DNA from: Bordetella parapertussis
GTDB taxonomy: Bacteria; Pseudomonadota; Gammaproteobacteria; Burkholderiales; Burkholderiaceae_C
DNA: 15,321 nucleotides
NCBI GenBank assembly: GCA_945882755.1
Contig: CAMCWS010000050.1
Span: forward strand, 1-15,321
Reading direction: 5' to 3'
This document shows positions 14,705 to 15,321 of this stretch, piece by piece; position 1 is the stretch's first letter; each line of letters opens with the position of its first letter. The notes under the pieces are model-generated. The model saw only the letters and a program-made list of their open reading frames with translations, made no database searches and was not told where the DNA came from. The position numbers and the translations under genes are program-made.

Positions 14705-15321
14705 GTGGTGACCTTGGCCGTCGACTGCATGGGTGGGGATCATGGCCCGTCTGTCACTTTGTTGGCTTGCAAGCAATTCTTACAAGTACATCCAGATGCC
14801 CAGCTGCTTCTGGTTGGATTGCCCCAGGCCTTGGACCATTTTCACCACCCCCGCGCCAGTGTTGTCTCTGCTACCGAGGTGGTGACCATGGATGACCCCC
14901 TTGAAGTCGCCTTGCGACGCAAAAAAGATTCCTCCATGCGGATCGCCATCGAGCAAGTGCGCGATGGCAAGGCGGATGCCGCCGTATCTGCTGGCAATAC
15001 CGGTGCCTTGATGGCCATTGCCCGCTATGTGCTGAAAACCCTTGAAGGCATTGACCGTCCAGCCATTGCAGGACAGTTCCCCAACGCCAAGGGTGGTGCC
15101 ACCACCATGCTGGATATGGGCGCGAATGTGGATTGCAGTCCACAGCATTTGTTGCAATTCGCCTTGATGGGAACGGCCTTGGTGTCGGTGCTCAATGGCG
15201 ATGAAAATCCCACAGTGGGCTTGCTCAATGTCGGCGAAGAAGACATTAAAGGCGGCGAAAATACCAAAAAAACCGCTGAATTGTTGCGATCTGCTGCTAA
15301 AAGTGGCGATTTGAATTTTTA
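14705..15321 (+). CDS. plsX: Phosphate acyltransferase PlsX, N-terminal 205 residues (3' end outside window)
   Basis: PlsX transfers acyl groups from acyl-ACP to phosphate, giving acyl-phosphate for PlsY in phospholipid synthesis. It acts at the inner face of the membrane. The open frame to the window edge shows [16 protein letters not shown] at the N-terminus, then [18 protein letters not shown]. These are followed by [17 protein letters not shown] around 92-107, [20 protein letters not shown] and [15 protein letters not shown], all family hallmarks. About 60% of a normal 330-360-residue protein is present. Two adjacent GTG codons (14705 and 14708) are possible starts; I prefer 14705 because AGGTGA at 14692-14697 is spaced 7 nt from it. 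It follows the rpmF terminator; the fab genes are expected beyond the window. Confidence 0.96.
   Translation, partial: MVTLAVDCMGGDHGPSVTLLACKQFLQVHPDAQLLLVGLPQALDHFHHPRASVVSATEVVTMDDPLEVALRRKKDSSMRIAIEQVRDGKADAAVSAGNTGALMAIARYVLKTLEGIDRPAIAGQFPNAKGGATTMLDMGANVDCSPQHLLQFALMGTALVSVLNGDENPTVGLLNVGEEDIKGGENTKKTAELLRSAAKSGDLNF

Overview
The window is a chromosomal housekeeping segment of a betaproteobacterium, most likely in the order Burkholderiales and probably family Comamonadaceae. I infer this from the moderately high GC content with heavy TTG-leucine use, the ppc / hemC-hemD-hemX-hemY neighbourhood, and the rne / rluC / HAD / Rieske / S49 / maf / yceD / rpmF / plsX order, which I recognise from that group. 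I see no transposase, integrase, phage gene, CRISPR array, tRNA or rRNA, and nothing that looks recently transferred.

Left part (1-6194): the N-terminal three quarters of phosphoenolpyruvate carboxylase (ppc) reads leftward off the edge. Divergent from it is a rightward run of hemC, hemD, hemX and hemY. HemC and HemD carry out two consecutive steps of tetrapyrrole synthesis, from porphobilinogen to uroporphyrinogen III. HemX and HemY are membrane-anchored companions of unsettled function. The hem genes are tightly packed (gaps of 20 and 1 bp, plus one ATGA overlap). The short ppc-hemC divergent region contains a perfect palindrome that reads as an extended -10 element on both strands.

Middle part (6204-9434): RNase E (rne) reads leftward, tail to tail with hemY. 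It has a complete catalytic half, an amphipathic membrane-targeting helix and a long arginine/glycine-rich disordered half. Upstream of rne, a 510-bp interval separates it from the divergent rluC. The interval holds several hairpins and a possible 60-codon secreted-protein ORF on the rne strand. This is the least explained stretch of the window.

Right part (9435-15321): rluC (23S rRNA pseudouridine synthase), a HAD phosphatase, a small Rieske ferredoxin-like protein and an S49 signal-peptide-peptidase-type protease form one overlapping rightward operon. Two leftward overlapping genes follow: an RsmI-like tetrapyrrole-methylase-fold methyltransferase and the Maf/YceF nucleotide pyrophosphatase. 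Then comes the rightward yceD-rpmF-plsX cluster, which links ribosomal protein L32 to phospholipid synthesis. It has a clear TATAAT promoter element and leader hairpin before rpmF and a strong intrinsic terminator between rpmF and plsX. plsX runs off the right edge.

I did not find a convincing new biological system. The points worth a second look are regulatory (rne leader, rpmF leader and terminator, ppc/hemC palindrome), the small ORF upstream of rne, and two uncharacterised proteins (the Rieske protein and the RsmI-like methyltransferase).
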